From NCBI GenBank assembly GCA_965220105.1, contig OZ244811.1, positions 1,674,001 to 1,738,000 of the forward strand: a stretch of 64,000 bases of DNA, written 5' to 3'. Below, in pieces: positions 51,496-59,244 of this stretch; positions within the stretch are counted from its first letter, which is position 1; the number at the start of each line of letters is the position of its first letter. The stretch comes from Bin87 sp965220105 (GTDB taxonomy: Bacteria; Chloroflexota; Dehalococcoidia; Lucifugimonadales; UBA3495). Under the pieces are notes generated by a model, which did no database searches, was not told the DNA's origin, and saw only the letters and a program-made list of their open reading frames with translations. Made by a program: the position numbers and the translations under genes.

Positions 51496-54417
51496 CTACT
51501 CTTCCACCGCCTCCACCCGCACGGCGCACACCTTGTACTCGGGTATGTGCGATTCGGGGTCGTAGGCTGCGTTGGTGAGGAAGTTGGCTGCCGATTCGGC
51601 CAGCCTGACGAAGGGTACAAAAATCTCGCCGGTCCGCATCCGGTAGGTGTAGCGTGCCACGCCGGTTAGCGACCCCCGCCGTGAACGCACCTGTACCTGG
51701 CCCCCGTCCTGCAACCCGAACCGCTCGCCATCCAGCGGGTTTATCGACACCTCCAGCGCCGGAGACCGGGCCATCAGCCCGTCCACCCTCCGTGTCATGG
51801 TCCCGCCGTGCCAGTGGTAGAGCACCCGCCCGGTGTTCAGCACCAGCGGGAACCGTTCCGACGGAGTCTCCGCCGCCAGGGGCCCTTGCTCAAAGGCTAC
51901 AAACTTCGCCCGGTCGCCCCGGGGGAAATCGTCGGCGTATAGATACGTCGTGCCAGGATGCTCCGGCGAGGGGCACGGCCACTGGATGCCACCCTCAACG
52001 TCCAGCCGCTGGTAAGAGATGCCCGACAGTATGGGCGTCAGTTGGGCCATCTCGTCGAAAATCTCCGACGGGTTTCCGTAGGTGAATTGCTCAGCCCACG
52101 GCAACCCCAGCCGGTCCGACATCCGGCGGCCCAGGTCGCACACGATGTCCCAGTCGGGCCGGCTTTCGCCCACCGGCGGTATGGCTTGCCGTACGCGCTG
52201 CACCCGCCGCTCGCTGTTGGTAAAGGTGCCGTCCTTCTCGGCAAAGCTGGTGGCCGGCAGGATGACGTCGGCCAACTCCGCCGTCTCGTGCATGAATATG
52301 TCCTGCACGACCAGGAATTCCAGCCGCCGGAACAAATCGTCGGCACGGTTCAGGTCAGGTTCGCTGAGCAACGGGTTCTCGCCGGTGATGTACATCGCCC
52401 GCACGCCATCGTCACGCTCCATCGACTCCACCATCTCGGTGACCACCAGGCCGGCGGTATCGGGCAGCATCCCCATCGCTGCCCACGCGTCACCGAACCG
52501 CGCCAGCGTGTCGGGAAGCAAACCCTGATATCCAGGCAGAGAGTTGGGCAGGCAGCCCGCGTCGCCGCAGCCCTGCACGTTGTTCTGGCCCCGCAACGGC
52601 GAGATACCCGATCCACGGCGACCCAGCTGCCCAGCCACCAGGGCCAGGTTCAGCAGGCTATGGGCGTTGGCCGTGCCGTTGGTGTGCTGGGTGATTCCCA
52701 TGCCCCAGATCAGGCACGATCCACCGCAGCCTACGCTGGGGTCGCCTCCCTTCGGCACCGGCGGGCGGGCAAAAATCCGTGCCGCCTCCCGGATGTCTTC
52801 GGCAGAAACGCCGGTGATTGACGCCGCGCGTTCCGGCGTGTATGAACCAACGACCGAGAGCCAGTGGTCGTAACCCTCAGTGCGGTTACGGACGAAGTTG
52901 TCATCGGCCAGTCCCTCCGACACAATCACCTGGGCCATGGCGTTGAGCAGCGCCACGTCGGTGCCGGGATAGGCCCGCAGCCACAGGTCGGCGTAGTCGC
53001 ACATGTCGATGCGCCGGGGGTTGATGACGATGAGCTTCGCCCCGCGCTCCACCACGGCCCGACGCATCCGCGAGGCTGCCACCGGATGGTTGGACGTTGG
53101 GTCGCAACCGATCACCACCAGGCAACCCGCGCCCTCGTAGTCAGTGTAGGAATTGCTGGTGGCGCCGCTGCCCAGCGACGTCAGCATGGCTTCCACCGAC
53201 GGGCTGTGACACAGGCGGGTGCAGTGGTCGATGTTGTTGCTGCCCATGACCAGACGGGAGAATTTCTGCTGCACGTAGCCGTCCTCGTTGGTGGCCTTGG
53301 CCGAGCAGAGGGTGGCGAAGGCATCGCCGCGATATTCGGCCAGCCGGCTGGCCACCAGGTCCAGCGCCTCGTTCCAGGTTGCCTCACGAAACGGCCCGGT
53401 GAACCGCTCGCCGTCGCGGATCAAGGGCGTCCGGATGCGGTCGGGGTGCTGGGCGAAGGTGTAACCGAACCGACCCTTGACGCACAGCATGCCCACGCTT
53501 GACAGGTTGTCGGGGTCGTCGTGAGACGCCACGATGCGGTCGGTGGCGTCGTCCACCTCGAGTTGGATGCCGCAGCCGACGCCGCAGTATGGGCAGGTCG
53601 TGCTGACGGTGTGGGTCGGCGCGTCGACCGGCGCCGGCTCCTTGACGCTGATGGCGCCGGTGGGGCACACGCTGAGGCACTGGCCGCAGGTGGTGCAGAT
53701 GCTCTCCGCGAGGGGTTTGTCCCCAGCCGTAGCGATGCGGGCCGACGCGCCGGCGCCCAACACGTCGATGGCGCCGATGAACTGGTGCCCGGTCTGGCAG
53801 GCGTTGACGCAACGGGCGCACAATATGCAGGCGTCCATCGCCAGGTTGAACACCGGGTTGGATGTATCGGTTGCCTGTCGCTCCCGCGGTTCCCATCGCC
53901 GGCCAGCGATGCCGTGCAGCTCCGCCGCCGCCGACAGCAAGCCGTAGCCATCAACTCCCCTTTCCCTTGACGGGAGAGGTTCAGGTCGAGCGTCCCCAGT
54001 CTCCACCACGAATTCCGTCTCGCCACGGGGTAGCACCAGGGTCAGGGGCATACTCCCCTGGCCCGCCGGGAGAGAGGCCGGGGGTGATTGGCGTTCCCGG
54101 TTCACCATTCCCAGCGTCAGCTGGACGACGCCGGAGCGGATGCGGCGCACGTCTTCGGTGTCGGTGCGGATGGCCATGCCGTCGGTGGCAGGCACGGAGC
54201 ACGACGCCGGAAAGCCGCGCACTCCGTCAATCTGCACCAGGCAGGTACGGCAGGCCCCGATTGCCGGCATGTCCGGGTCCTTGCAAAGCTGGGAGATGGC
54301 CACGCCGGCCGCATTAATCGCGTCCAGCGCGGATGCACCGACAGAAACGGAGACGGGATGACCATCCACGCTGACGACAATGGCTGGGGGAGCGGGGGGT
54401 TTGATTGTGGTTGTCAT
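51496..54417 (-). CDS. NAD-dependent-type formate dehydrogenase alpha subunit (molybdopterin, Cys form)
   Basis: 973 residues from ATG 54417; a GTG at 54444 lies in a repeat. Order: 2Fe-2S ferredoxin domain (CKDPDMPAIGACRTC), two 4Fe-4S clusters (CILCARCVNACQ, CTTCGQCLSVCP), the molybdopterin oxidoreductase 4Fe-4S motif (CPYCGVGCGIQ, CVKGRFGYTF), then the Mo-ligand region TRLCHSPSVEAM with Cys, not Sec (~403). The NADH-binding subunits are not adjacent, so the electron partner is unknown. Residues ~107-156 are an insert of repeat origin (53950-54099). No fdhD is seen nearby. Confidence 0.93.
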   Translation of the reverse strand: MTTTIKPPAPPAIVVSVDGHPVSVSVGASALDAINAAGVAISQLCKDPDMPAIGACRTCLVQIDGVRGFPASCSVPATDGMAIRTDTEDVRRIRSGVVQLTLGMVNRERQSPPASLPAGQGSMPLTLVLPRGETEFVVETGDARPEPLPSRERGVDGYGLLSAAAELHGIAGRRWEPRERQATDTSNPVFNLAMDACILCARCVNACQTGHQFIGAIDVLGAGASARIATAGDKPLAESICTTCGQCLSVCPTGAISVKEPAPVDAPTHTVSTTCPYCGVGCGIQLEVDDATDRIVASHDDPDNLSSVGMLCVKGRFGYTFAQHPDRIRTPLIRDGERFTGPFREATWNEALDLVASRLAEYRGDAFATLCSAKATNEDGYVQQKFSRLVMGSNNIDHCTRLCHSPSVEAMLTSLGSGATSNSYTDYEGAGCLVVIGCDPTSNHPVAASRMRRAVVERGAKLIVINPRRIDMCDYADLWLRAYPGTDVALLNAMAQVIVSEGLADDNFVRNRTEGYDHWLSVVGSYTPERAASITGVSAEDIREAARIFARPPVPKGGDPSVGCGGSCLIWGMGITQHTNGTANAHSLLNLALVAGQLGRRGSGISPLRGQNNVQGCGDAGCLPNSLPGYQGLLPDTLARFGDAWAAMGMLPDTAGLVVTEMVESMERDDGVRAMYITGENPLLSEPDLNRADDLFRRLEFLVVQDIFMHETAELADVILPATSFAEKDGTFTNSERRVQRVRQAIPPVGESRPDWDIVCDLGRRMSDRLGLPWAEQFTYGNPSEIFDEMAQLTPILSGISYQRLDVEGGIQWPCPSPEHPGTTYLYADDFPRGDRAKFVAFEQGPLAAETPSERFPLVLNTGRVLYHWHGGTMTRRVDGLMARSPALEVSINPLDGERFGLQDGGQVQVRSRRGSLTGVARYTYRMRTGEIFVPFVRLAESAANFLTNAAYDPESHIPEYKVCAVRVEAVEE
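53950..54099. repeat. B-type repeat pair inserted in frame within the formate dehydrogenase gene
   Basis: CTCCCCTTTCCCTTGACGGG near 53950 and TGGCCCGCCGGGAGAGAGGC plus CGGGGGTGATTGG near 54060-54090 match intergenic B repeats at 54433 and 27789. The frame stays open and adds ~50 Pro/Arg-rich residues. Confidence 0.75.
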
Positions 54418-54432
54418 GGTTGGGTCAGCGGA

Positions 54433-54475
54433 TTTCACCCTCACCCTGACCCTCTCCCGTCAAGGGAGAGGGGAC
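54433..54475. repeat. B-type palindrome upstream of the formate dehydrogenase gene
   Basis: CCCTCACCCTGACCCTCTCC then CGTCAAGGGAGAGGGG: same family as inside the gene. Confidence 0.7.
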
Positions 54476-54520
54476 TAACGATCATTATTGCAGGCGCACT
54501 GTGGCGATCCGCTGCGCTCC

Positions 54521-55732
54521 CTATCCCTCGAAGTACCCTTCTTCCTGGAACAATTCGGCCAGGCGGGCGATGCCTTCCCGAATCTCGTCGGGAGAGTTGT
54601 GACTGTAGGTGAGCCGGAAGTGATTGTTGCGTCCCCGGTCTGACCGGAACATGCCGCCTGGATTGTATTTCACGTCCCGCTCCGTGGCTTTGATGAGAGT
54701 CCCCCAGGTGTCGGCGCCTTCCGGCAACCGGACGAAAATCATCATGCCGCCCTGGGGTTCCGTCCACTCACAGAAGGCGGGGAAGTTGGCGGAAAGCGCC
54801 TCCAGCATGGCGTCGCGGCGTACCTGCAATGCTTTACGCACCGCTTCGATGTGCTCGGCCTCGTGATCGCGCATGTACTCGTAGACGAGCATCGTCGCCA
54901 GGTGGCTGGCGTTGCGTCGCGGCAGGTTCTCGGCGTTGACCTGGGGCAGCGCGGCAGTTACGGCCGGCGGCAGAACGCCAAACCCGACCCGCAGACCACA
55001 CCCCAGCAGCTTGGTGAACGATGATACGTACATCACGTCGGCGTCGTCCCGCATCCCCGACATGGCTGGCGGCAGCGGGTCGCCGTCGATGCGGAAATCG
55101 GCGTAAGACTCGTTCTCCAGGATGGGCACCTGGTGCCGCTCCGCCACGTCCAGCAGGGCGTTGCGCCGAGCCTCCGACGTGGTGTAACCCAGCGGGTTCT
55201 GGAACACCGGTATCGTCCAGATGAACTTCGCGCGGCGGCCACCGGCTTCCAGTGAATTCAGGATATCTTCGGCGGCGTCGGGCAGCATCCCGTCCTCGTC
55301 CGACGGGACGTGGATGGGCTCGGCTCCCCGTTCCATCATCATCCGCAGGCTGCCCATGTAGGTGAATTCCTCCACCAGCACCGGATCGCCGGGGTTGATG
55401 AACGAGTCCAGGATGATGGTAATGGACCCGCCGGCGCCGTCGGCGATGAAAACGTCGCCGGGGGAGGCGTTGAACCCGCGGTTGGACGCCAGGCGTTGGG
55501 CAATCAGCTCCCGCAGTCCGGCGTGACCGCCCGTGGGCGGGTAGGCGGCCAGAGACGCGGGGCCTCCGGCATCCAGACCGGCGCGGATGGCGGTCAAATA
55601 TTCGCTGGCGTCGATCACCTCGGGCACCGCATTGGTCACCGAGAAAATGTACTTCACCTGGGCGCCGGCCCCCTCCGGCGTCGCCACCGAACGGGGCAGG
55701 TTGCGGGAGAACAGGCTTGCGTAATCCACCAT
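54521..55732 (-). CDS. PLP-dependent aminotransferase (2-aminoadipate / MocR-type catalytic domain)
   Basis: 403 residues of fold-type I without the GntR HTH of MocR. Marks: SLAAYPPTGGHAGLRELIAQ, DVFIADGAGGSITIILDSFI, TIPVFQNPLGYTTS, Lys in SSFTKLLGCGLRVGFGV (~240), and NNHFRLTYSH for the carboxylate Arg. It resembles 2-aminoadipate or branched-chain aminotransferases of Thermus/Chloroflexi. Start ATG 55732; no clear SD. Confidence 0.9.
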   Translation of the reverse strand: MVDYASLFSRNLPRSVATPEGAGAQVKYIFSVTNAVPEVIDASEYLTAIRAGLDAGGPASLAAYPPTGGHAGLRELIAQRLASNRGFNASPGDVFIADGAGGSITIILDSFINPGDPVLVEEFTYMGSLRMMMERGAEPIHVPSDEDGMLPDAAEDILNSLEAGGRRAKFIWTIPVFQNPLGYTTSEARRNALLDVAERHQVPILENESYADFRIDGDPLPPAMSGMRDDADVMYVSSFTKLLGCGLRVGFGVLPPAVTAALPQVNAENLPRRNASHLATMLVYEYMRDHEAEHIEAVRKALQVRRDAMLEALSANFPAFCEWTEPQGGMMIFVRLPEGADTWGTLIKATERDVKYNPGGMFRSDRGRNNHFRLTYSHNSPDEIREGIARLAELFQEEGYFEG

Positions 55733-55914
55733 TTCACGGCCTCCGAGGGCGGGTGTGTGTTATATGGGAGACGCTGCGGCTCAATCGTTACGGAATCGAC
55801 CCACAATCGTCGGACGACCGCACTGCAACGGCGACGGTATGCTCAGTTGGCCCGAATCATAGCAGGTTGGTGCGGCGTGGGATACCGTGCTTCGACAACT
55901 CCCTTAGCGAGCAG

Positions 55915-56031
55915 TCACGCCAATCCTTGGGCTTCCAGAAACTCTATCGTGGTGGCCGCGTAAACTTCGGGATTCTCCATTTGCAGAAAGTGAATCGTAT
56001 CCAGAACGCAATCGTAGTCCGCATCCGTACA
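55915..56031 (-). pseudogene. C-terminal remnant of an alpha/beta hydrolase
   Basis: In the same frame as, and directly after the stop of, the SsuD-like gene: DADYDCVLDTIHFLQMENPE then VYAATTIEFLEAQGLA and TGA. This is the His-bearing last helix of an alpha/beta hydrolase (GHFLQLENP-type). No upstream part exists. The rest of 55733-56037 shows no gene. Confidence 0.6.
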
Positions 56032-56037
56032 ACACCG

Positions 56038-57261
56038 TCAGCCCGTCGCCACCACGCCGGAGGAGGCGAGGCGTTGGGCTACCCCTTTCCGCACCAACGG
56101 AATCAGCTCCTGTCCGTATTCGGCGGCGTCGGCCAGCGGGTCGAATCCCCGGATGATGAACGCCGAGCAGCCCAGGTCGTAGTAAGCCAGCAGGGAGTCG
56201 GCTACCTGCTGTGGCGTACCCACCAGGCAGGTGGTGCTGCCCGATGCTCCGCTGGCGGCGGCGATGGGCATCCACAGACGCTCATCGTGCACGTTGCCCT
56301 CAGCCGCAAAACGCAACAGGCGCCACGCGCCTTCAGACTGAGGACGCGTCGGCACGCCCGGGGTGATGCGCCCGGCGGTGGCCGCTTTGATCCGGCCCAG
56401 GATGGCTTCCGCCCGCTCCCACGCCCTGGCCTCGGTCTCGGCCAGTATGGGCCGGGCCGACAGGCTGAATCGCATGAGCGCCGGGTCGCGGCCGGCGGCA
56501 GCCACGCGACCCCGCACGTCGGCAATGCGCTCGGCAATGGACTCCCGCGGTTCGCCCCACAACGCAAAGAGGTCGGCGCGCCGACTCGCCACGTCCAACG
56601 CCATTTCAGAAGCGCCACCAAAGAACAGCGGCACGTGAGGGTCCTGACGGCACCGGGCCTGACTGTAAGCCCCAGCCAGTTGGTAGAACTCCCCGTCGTG
56701 GTCGAAAGGTTCCGTCTCCGTCCAGATGCGACGCATCACGTCCAGGTATTCATCGGTGCGCCGGTACCTCGCGTCGTGGCCCAGCCAGTCCCCGTCCTGC
56801 CGCTGCTCCAGGTCATTACCGCCGGTGATGATGTGCAGTGCGATGCGACCGTTGGTCAGTTGGTCCAGCGTGGCCGCCTTTCGTGCTGCCAGCGTGGGCG
56901 CGACGAAACCGGGCCGATGAGCGATGAGATACCCGAGCCGGGTAGTATGAGCTGCGGCGTAGCCAGCCACCTCAAACCCGTCCGGGGTGGACGACGAATA
57001 GCCGGTGAGCACCAGGTCGAAGCCGGCCGCTTCATGAGTACGCGCAAAGTCCAGGATGTAGTCCGGGTCCACGCCCGACGGCACCTCGGCTCCCGGATTA
57101 ATGCCACCCCCGAAGAGACTCAGCGTAGCCCCCCGGTTGGACGCGGCCTCTCGCACCACGCCAATCATCCCGACAATGGTCACGCCGCCGTCGTTGTAGA
57201 CGCTGGGCGTCGCCCCCGCCGATCCAATTCCGTTACCGCTGGCCCCCCCGTTATACGCCAT
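56038..57261 (-). CDS. LLM-class monooxygenase, SsuD-like
   Basis: 407 residues. TLSLFGGGINPGAEVPSG, GFDLVLTGYSSSTPDGFEVA, HRPGFVAPTLAARKAATLD, GRIALHIITGGNDLEQRQDG, RTDEYLDVMRRIWTETEPFD, and HVPLFFGGASEMALDVASRR are the alkanesulfonate/dimethylsulfone monooxygenase pattern. It likely uses FMNH2 to attack a sulfonate or sulfone-type compound. No ssu transporter is adjacent. The ATG is in a Gly/Ser-rich start that may be longer than needed; an ATG ~31 codons in is also possible. Confidence 0.9.
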   Translation of the reverse strand: MAYNGGASGNGIGSAGATPSVYNDGGVTIVGMIGVVREAASNRGATLSLFGGGINPGAEVPSGVDPDYILDFARTHEAAGFDLVLTGYSSSTPDGFEVAGYAAAHTTRLGYLIAHRPGFVAPTLAARKAATLDQLTNGRIALHIITGGNDLEQRQDGDWLGHDARYRRTDEYLDVMRRIWTETEPFDHDGEFYQLAGAYSQARCRQDPHVPLFFGGASEMALDVASRRADLFALWGEPRESIAERIADVRGRVAAAGRDPALMRFSLSARPILAETEARAWERAEAILGRIKAATAGRITPGVPTRPQSEGAWRLLRFAAEGNVHDERLWMPIAAASGASGSTTCLVGTPQQVADSLLAYYDLGCSAFIIRGFDPLADAAEYGQELIPLVRKGVAQRLASSGVVATG

Positions 57262-57367
57262 CTCGCTCCCGCTCCCGATAGAGGGTGATTTACGGCGTCA
57301 GTTTATCGCAGAAATGATAAGAGGGGCGAACGCCTGGCCCGTTCTCCCTGGGCAACCCTTTGGCTAA

Positions 57368-57407
57368 CCTGTCATTGCGGGGGCAAAGCGACGCGGCAAT
57401 CCCCGCG
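57368..57407. repeat. partial TGTCATTGCG repeat, copy A7
   Basis: TGTCATTGCGGGGGCAAAGC followed by GCGGCAATCCCCGC; single arm. Confidence 0.5.
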
Positions 57408-57462
57408 CCGGCTCCACTACCCCCACCGCCGAAAATAACCAAAATTCGCCTTGTAAATACTA

Positions 57463-57491
57463 TTGACAACTATCGTCGCAGCGTATATTCT
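57463..57491 (+). promoter_or_regulatory. promoter of the structured RNA
   Basis: TTGACA (57463-57468), 17-bp spacer, TATTCT (57486-57491); TATATT at 15-bp spacing is an alternative. Confidence 0.65.
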
Positions 57492-57574
57492 ATATTCAAG
57501 GTGCTGGGGTTGCTGGGAAATCCCACCCACCGAACCCGATGGTTACGAACCGTCGTCATTGCAGGAGGTTAGAA

Positions 57575-57655
57575 GTGGTTTCGTTGATAACGCTAAACCA
57601 TAAGTGGCATTTCCCCTGTAAAAGCCCTGTCGGCCAGGGCATCGTGATTCGATGA
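57575..57655 (+). other. short ORF with strong SD inside the structured RNA
   Basis: AGGAGG (57563-57568) is six bases before GTG 57575, which opens 26 codons (VVSLITLNHKWHFPCKSPVG then QGIVIR) ending in TGA 57653-57655 within the branched stem. It could be a leader peptide or chance. Confidence 0.3.
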
Positions 57656-57805
57656 ATCGCTGCCGCCGACGGGGAAACCAAAAGCATCAGGCGAGCCGTT
57701 GGTAAAAACATGAAGGCCACGCGCCAGACCAGGCGCTCAGGGAAGGCGGGCAGATCGGTCGTAAGACCGGCCAGCGGACGGCCATAGCCGATGGATAAAA
57801 CGAGG

Positions 57806-57840
57806 CCAGGACACCGTAACTGGGTCCTGGCACTCTTTTT
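57806..57840 (+). terminator. terminator of the structured RNA
   Basis: CCAGGAC (57806-57812) pairs with GTCCTGG (57824-57830), followed by TTTTT (57836-57840). Confidence 0.8.
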
Positions 57841-57962
57841 GCCTTAACGGCAGGGGTATGGAACGTTCGAAGCTCCTGCCCTTCATCCCCGCACAAAAAG
57901 TAGCGTCCCCTTCCCCACAGAATGAGACGAGCGTTGGCAACGCCCTCCGGCGTCCGTCCGGG

Positions 57963-58577
57963 CTAAACGCTTTTGGGCAAGTGCACGTTCATCAGTTCGA
58001 TAAACCCGTTCATGTCGTAGTCGGCCATGTTCAATCGGCCCAGTTCGGCCATTACCGCCTCCCACGTAACCGGAACCGCTCCGGCCTGGATTATCCGTTG
58101 CATCCCGCGCTCATGAGCGTCGATGCTGGTTCCGCCCGACGCATCGGACACGGCGTACACCTGGTAGCCTTCGTGGAGCAGGTCCAGCGCGGGGAATACC
58201 AGGCACACTTCCGTCCAGAGGCCGGCCATTATCAACTTGCGTCTGCCGGTGGCAACCACCGCCTCGCGGAAGGCCGGCTCTTCCCATGCGTTCACTTTCG
58301 AGCGATCAACGGCGGACACGTCGGGCAGAGCCAACTTGAGCTCGGCAATTGTGTCCTCCTGATAGCCCGCGTTCACCCCCACGGTGGTCAACACAATGGG
58401 CAGCCGAAACAAGTTTCCGGTCTTGGCCAACGCCAAAACGTTGTTGACCAGTATCTCCCGACTGACTGATTTTGTGCCGTCGATCAATCCCGGCTGGAAG
58501 TCAATCAATATCAATGCCGAATTTTCAGGCGTGAGCAGATGGTCGGTTTTGGGGTCCCGTGTGGTCTGAGTAGTCAT
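57963..58577 (-). CDS. isochorismatase-like cysteine hydrolase
   Basis: 204 residues: NSALILIDFQPGLIDGTKSV (Asp), TGRRKLIMAGLWTEVCLVFP (Lys and the nucleophile Cys), AVSDASGGTSIDAHERGMQR. The same fold serves isochorismatases, nicotinamidases, ureidoacrylate and other amidohydrolases; TEVC is the nicotinamidase/biuret-type Cys loop. It follows the MarR gene by 78 bp on the same strand and is probably its target. Confidence 0.9.
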   Translation of the reverse strand: MTTQTTRDPKTDHLLTPENSALILIDFQPGLIDGTKSVSREILVNNVLALAKTGNLFRLPIVLTTVGVNAGYQEDTIAELKLALPDVSAVDRSKVNAWEEPAFREAVVATGRRKLIMAGLWTEVCLVFPALDLLHEGYQVYAVSDASGGTSIDAHERGMQRIIQAGAVPVTWEAVMAELGRLNMADYDMNGFIELMNVHLPKSV

Positions 58578-58655
58578 TGCGACCTCCGAGCAGCGTGATT
58601 TTTGAAGCCGGTGAACCGGAAGAAGTTACTGGGTGTCCTGCTGATTACATCGTGC

Positions 58656-59111
58656 TTATATCGGATCCTCCGCGGATTCTTCGTGGGTCAGGATTTTTTC
58701 CAACAACCGCACCAATTCCGCCTGCTCCGCACTATCGAGCCGGCCAGCGAACTGGTCATTGTTGGCGTACACCAGGTGAGCCAACCGGGGCACCAGCTCC
58801 CGACCGGCGGCGGTCAGCGTGATGCGGACGTTGCGGCGATCCCGGGCGCTGCGCCGCCGCTGGGCGTAACCCTTGGCAACCAGTCGGTCAACCTGGCGGC
58901 TGATGGCGGCAGCGTCAACCGGGATACATCGGCACAATGTTGATATGGAGTTGGCCTCGCCGTTGTAGCACGTCTCCATGATGGCCCACTGCGCCGCAGT
59001 TATGTCGAACGGCGTCAGGCGTCGATTCAGGCTGTTCTTCATCGCAGATCCCAAGGACCCAACCCAAAACCCCAATCCGTCCTGCGCGGTGATGCGCTGT
59101 TGCGTGGCCAT
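58656..59111 (-). CDS. MarR-family transcriptional regulator
   Basis: 151 residues: a dimerisation helix (VGSLGSAMKNSLNRRLTPFD), wHTH (ITAAQWAIMETCYNGEANSI, VDAAAISRQVDRLVAKGYAQ) and the wing RRRSARDRRNVRITLTAAG. It represses genes until a small phenolic or similar ligand binds. No SD is present, and the -10 ends six bases before the ATG, so the mRNA is probably leaderless. It sits immediately downstream of a double palindromic operator and likely represses itself and the isochorismatase-like gene. Confidence 0.93.
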   Translation of the reverse strand: MATQQRITAQDGLGFWVGSLGSAMKNSLNRRLTPFDITAAQWAIMETCYNGEANSISTLCRCIPVDAAAISRQVDRLVAKGYAQRRRSARDRRNVRITLTAAGRELVPRLAHLVYANNDQFAGRLDSAEQAELVRLLEKILTHEESAEDPI

Positions 59112-59117
59112 GCGCTC

Positions 59118-59169
59118 ATTATAATTGACTTATCAATCATTGTCCAGTCTATTATTGATAAGTCAATTA
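59118..59169 (-). promoter_or_regulatory. MarR operator-promoter: two palindromic half-sites
   Basis: On the minus strand TGGACA (59146-59141), 17-bp spacer, TATAAT (59123-59118). TTGACTTATCAA (59125-59136) lies in the spacer, and TTGATAAGTCAA (59155-59166) lies upstream of the -35. Each is itself TTGA-N4-TCAA, and the two are exact inverses 30 bp apart; the 16-bp arms are TAATTGACTTATCAAT and its complement. Confidence 0.88.
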
Positions 59170-59244
59170 GTTGGCAACGCAGGCAGAAGTAGACGCGGTC
59201 GGCTCTTGAAATATTTTTGCCGGGTGGGGTCCCGGCGACCAGCC

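Larger units (their letters stand above)
57497..57840 (+). ncRNA. free-standing structured RNA of unknown class
   Basis: Between the promoter and a clean terminator lies ~340 nt with dense pairing: a 10-bp stem 57625-57634/57665-57674 closing a branched loop with GATTC/GAATC (57646-57650/57654-57658), GCGCC/GGCGC (57721-57725/57732-57736), CGGTC-GTAA-GACCG (57756-57769, GNRA-like tetraloop), and the terminator stem. CCCTG (57625) can alternatively pair with CAGGG (57635-57639). The downstream gene is convergent, so it is not a leader for a + strand gene. It does not match tmRNA, RNase P, SRP, 6S or common riboswitch motifs that I can check by eye. Confidence 0.6.

Noticed and set aside
51496..54417. 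Formate dehydrogenase as a second selenoprotein
   Set aside because: The Mo-ligand codon is Cys (CHSPSVEAM); no in-frame TGA is present.
1457..57407. TGTCATTGCG repeats as a CRISPR array
   Set aside because: Copies are scattered, palindromic and not regularly spaced; there are no spacers or cas genes.
57497..57840. Structured RNA as cobalamin, c-di-GMP, T-box, SAM or tmRNA
   Set aside because: Hallmark boxes (for example AGGGTGG of T-boxes, the cobalamin box, the tRNA-like tmRNA end) are not found, and no gene follows in cis.
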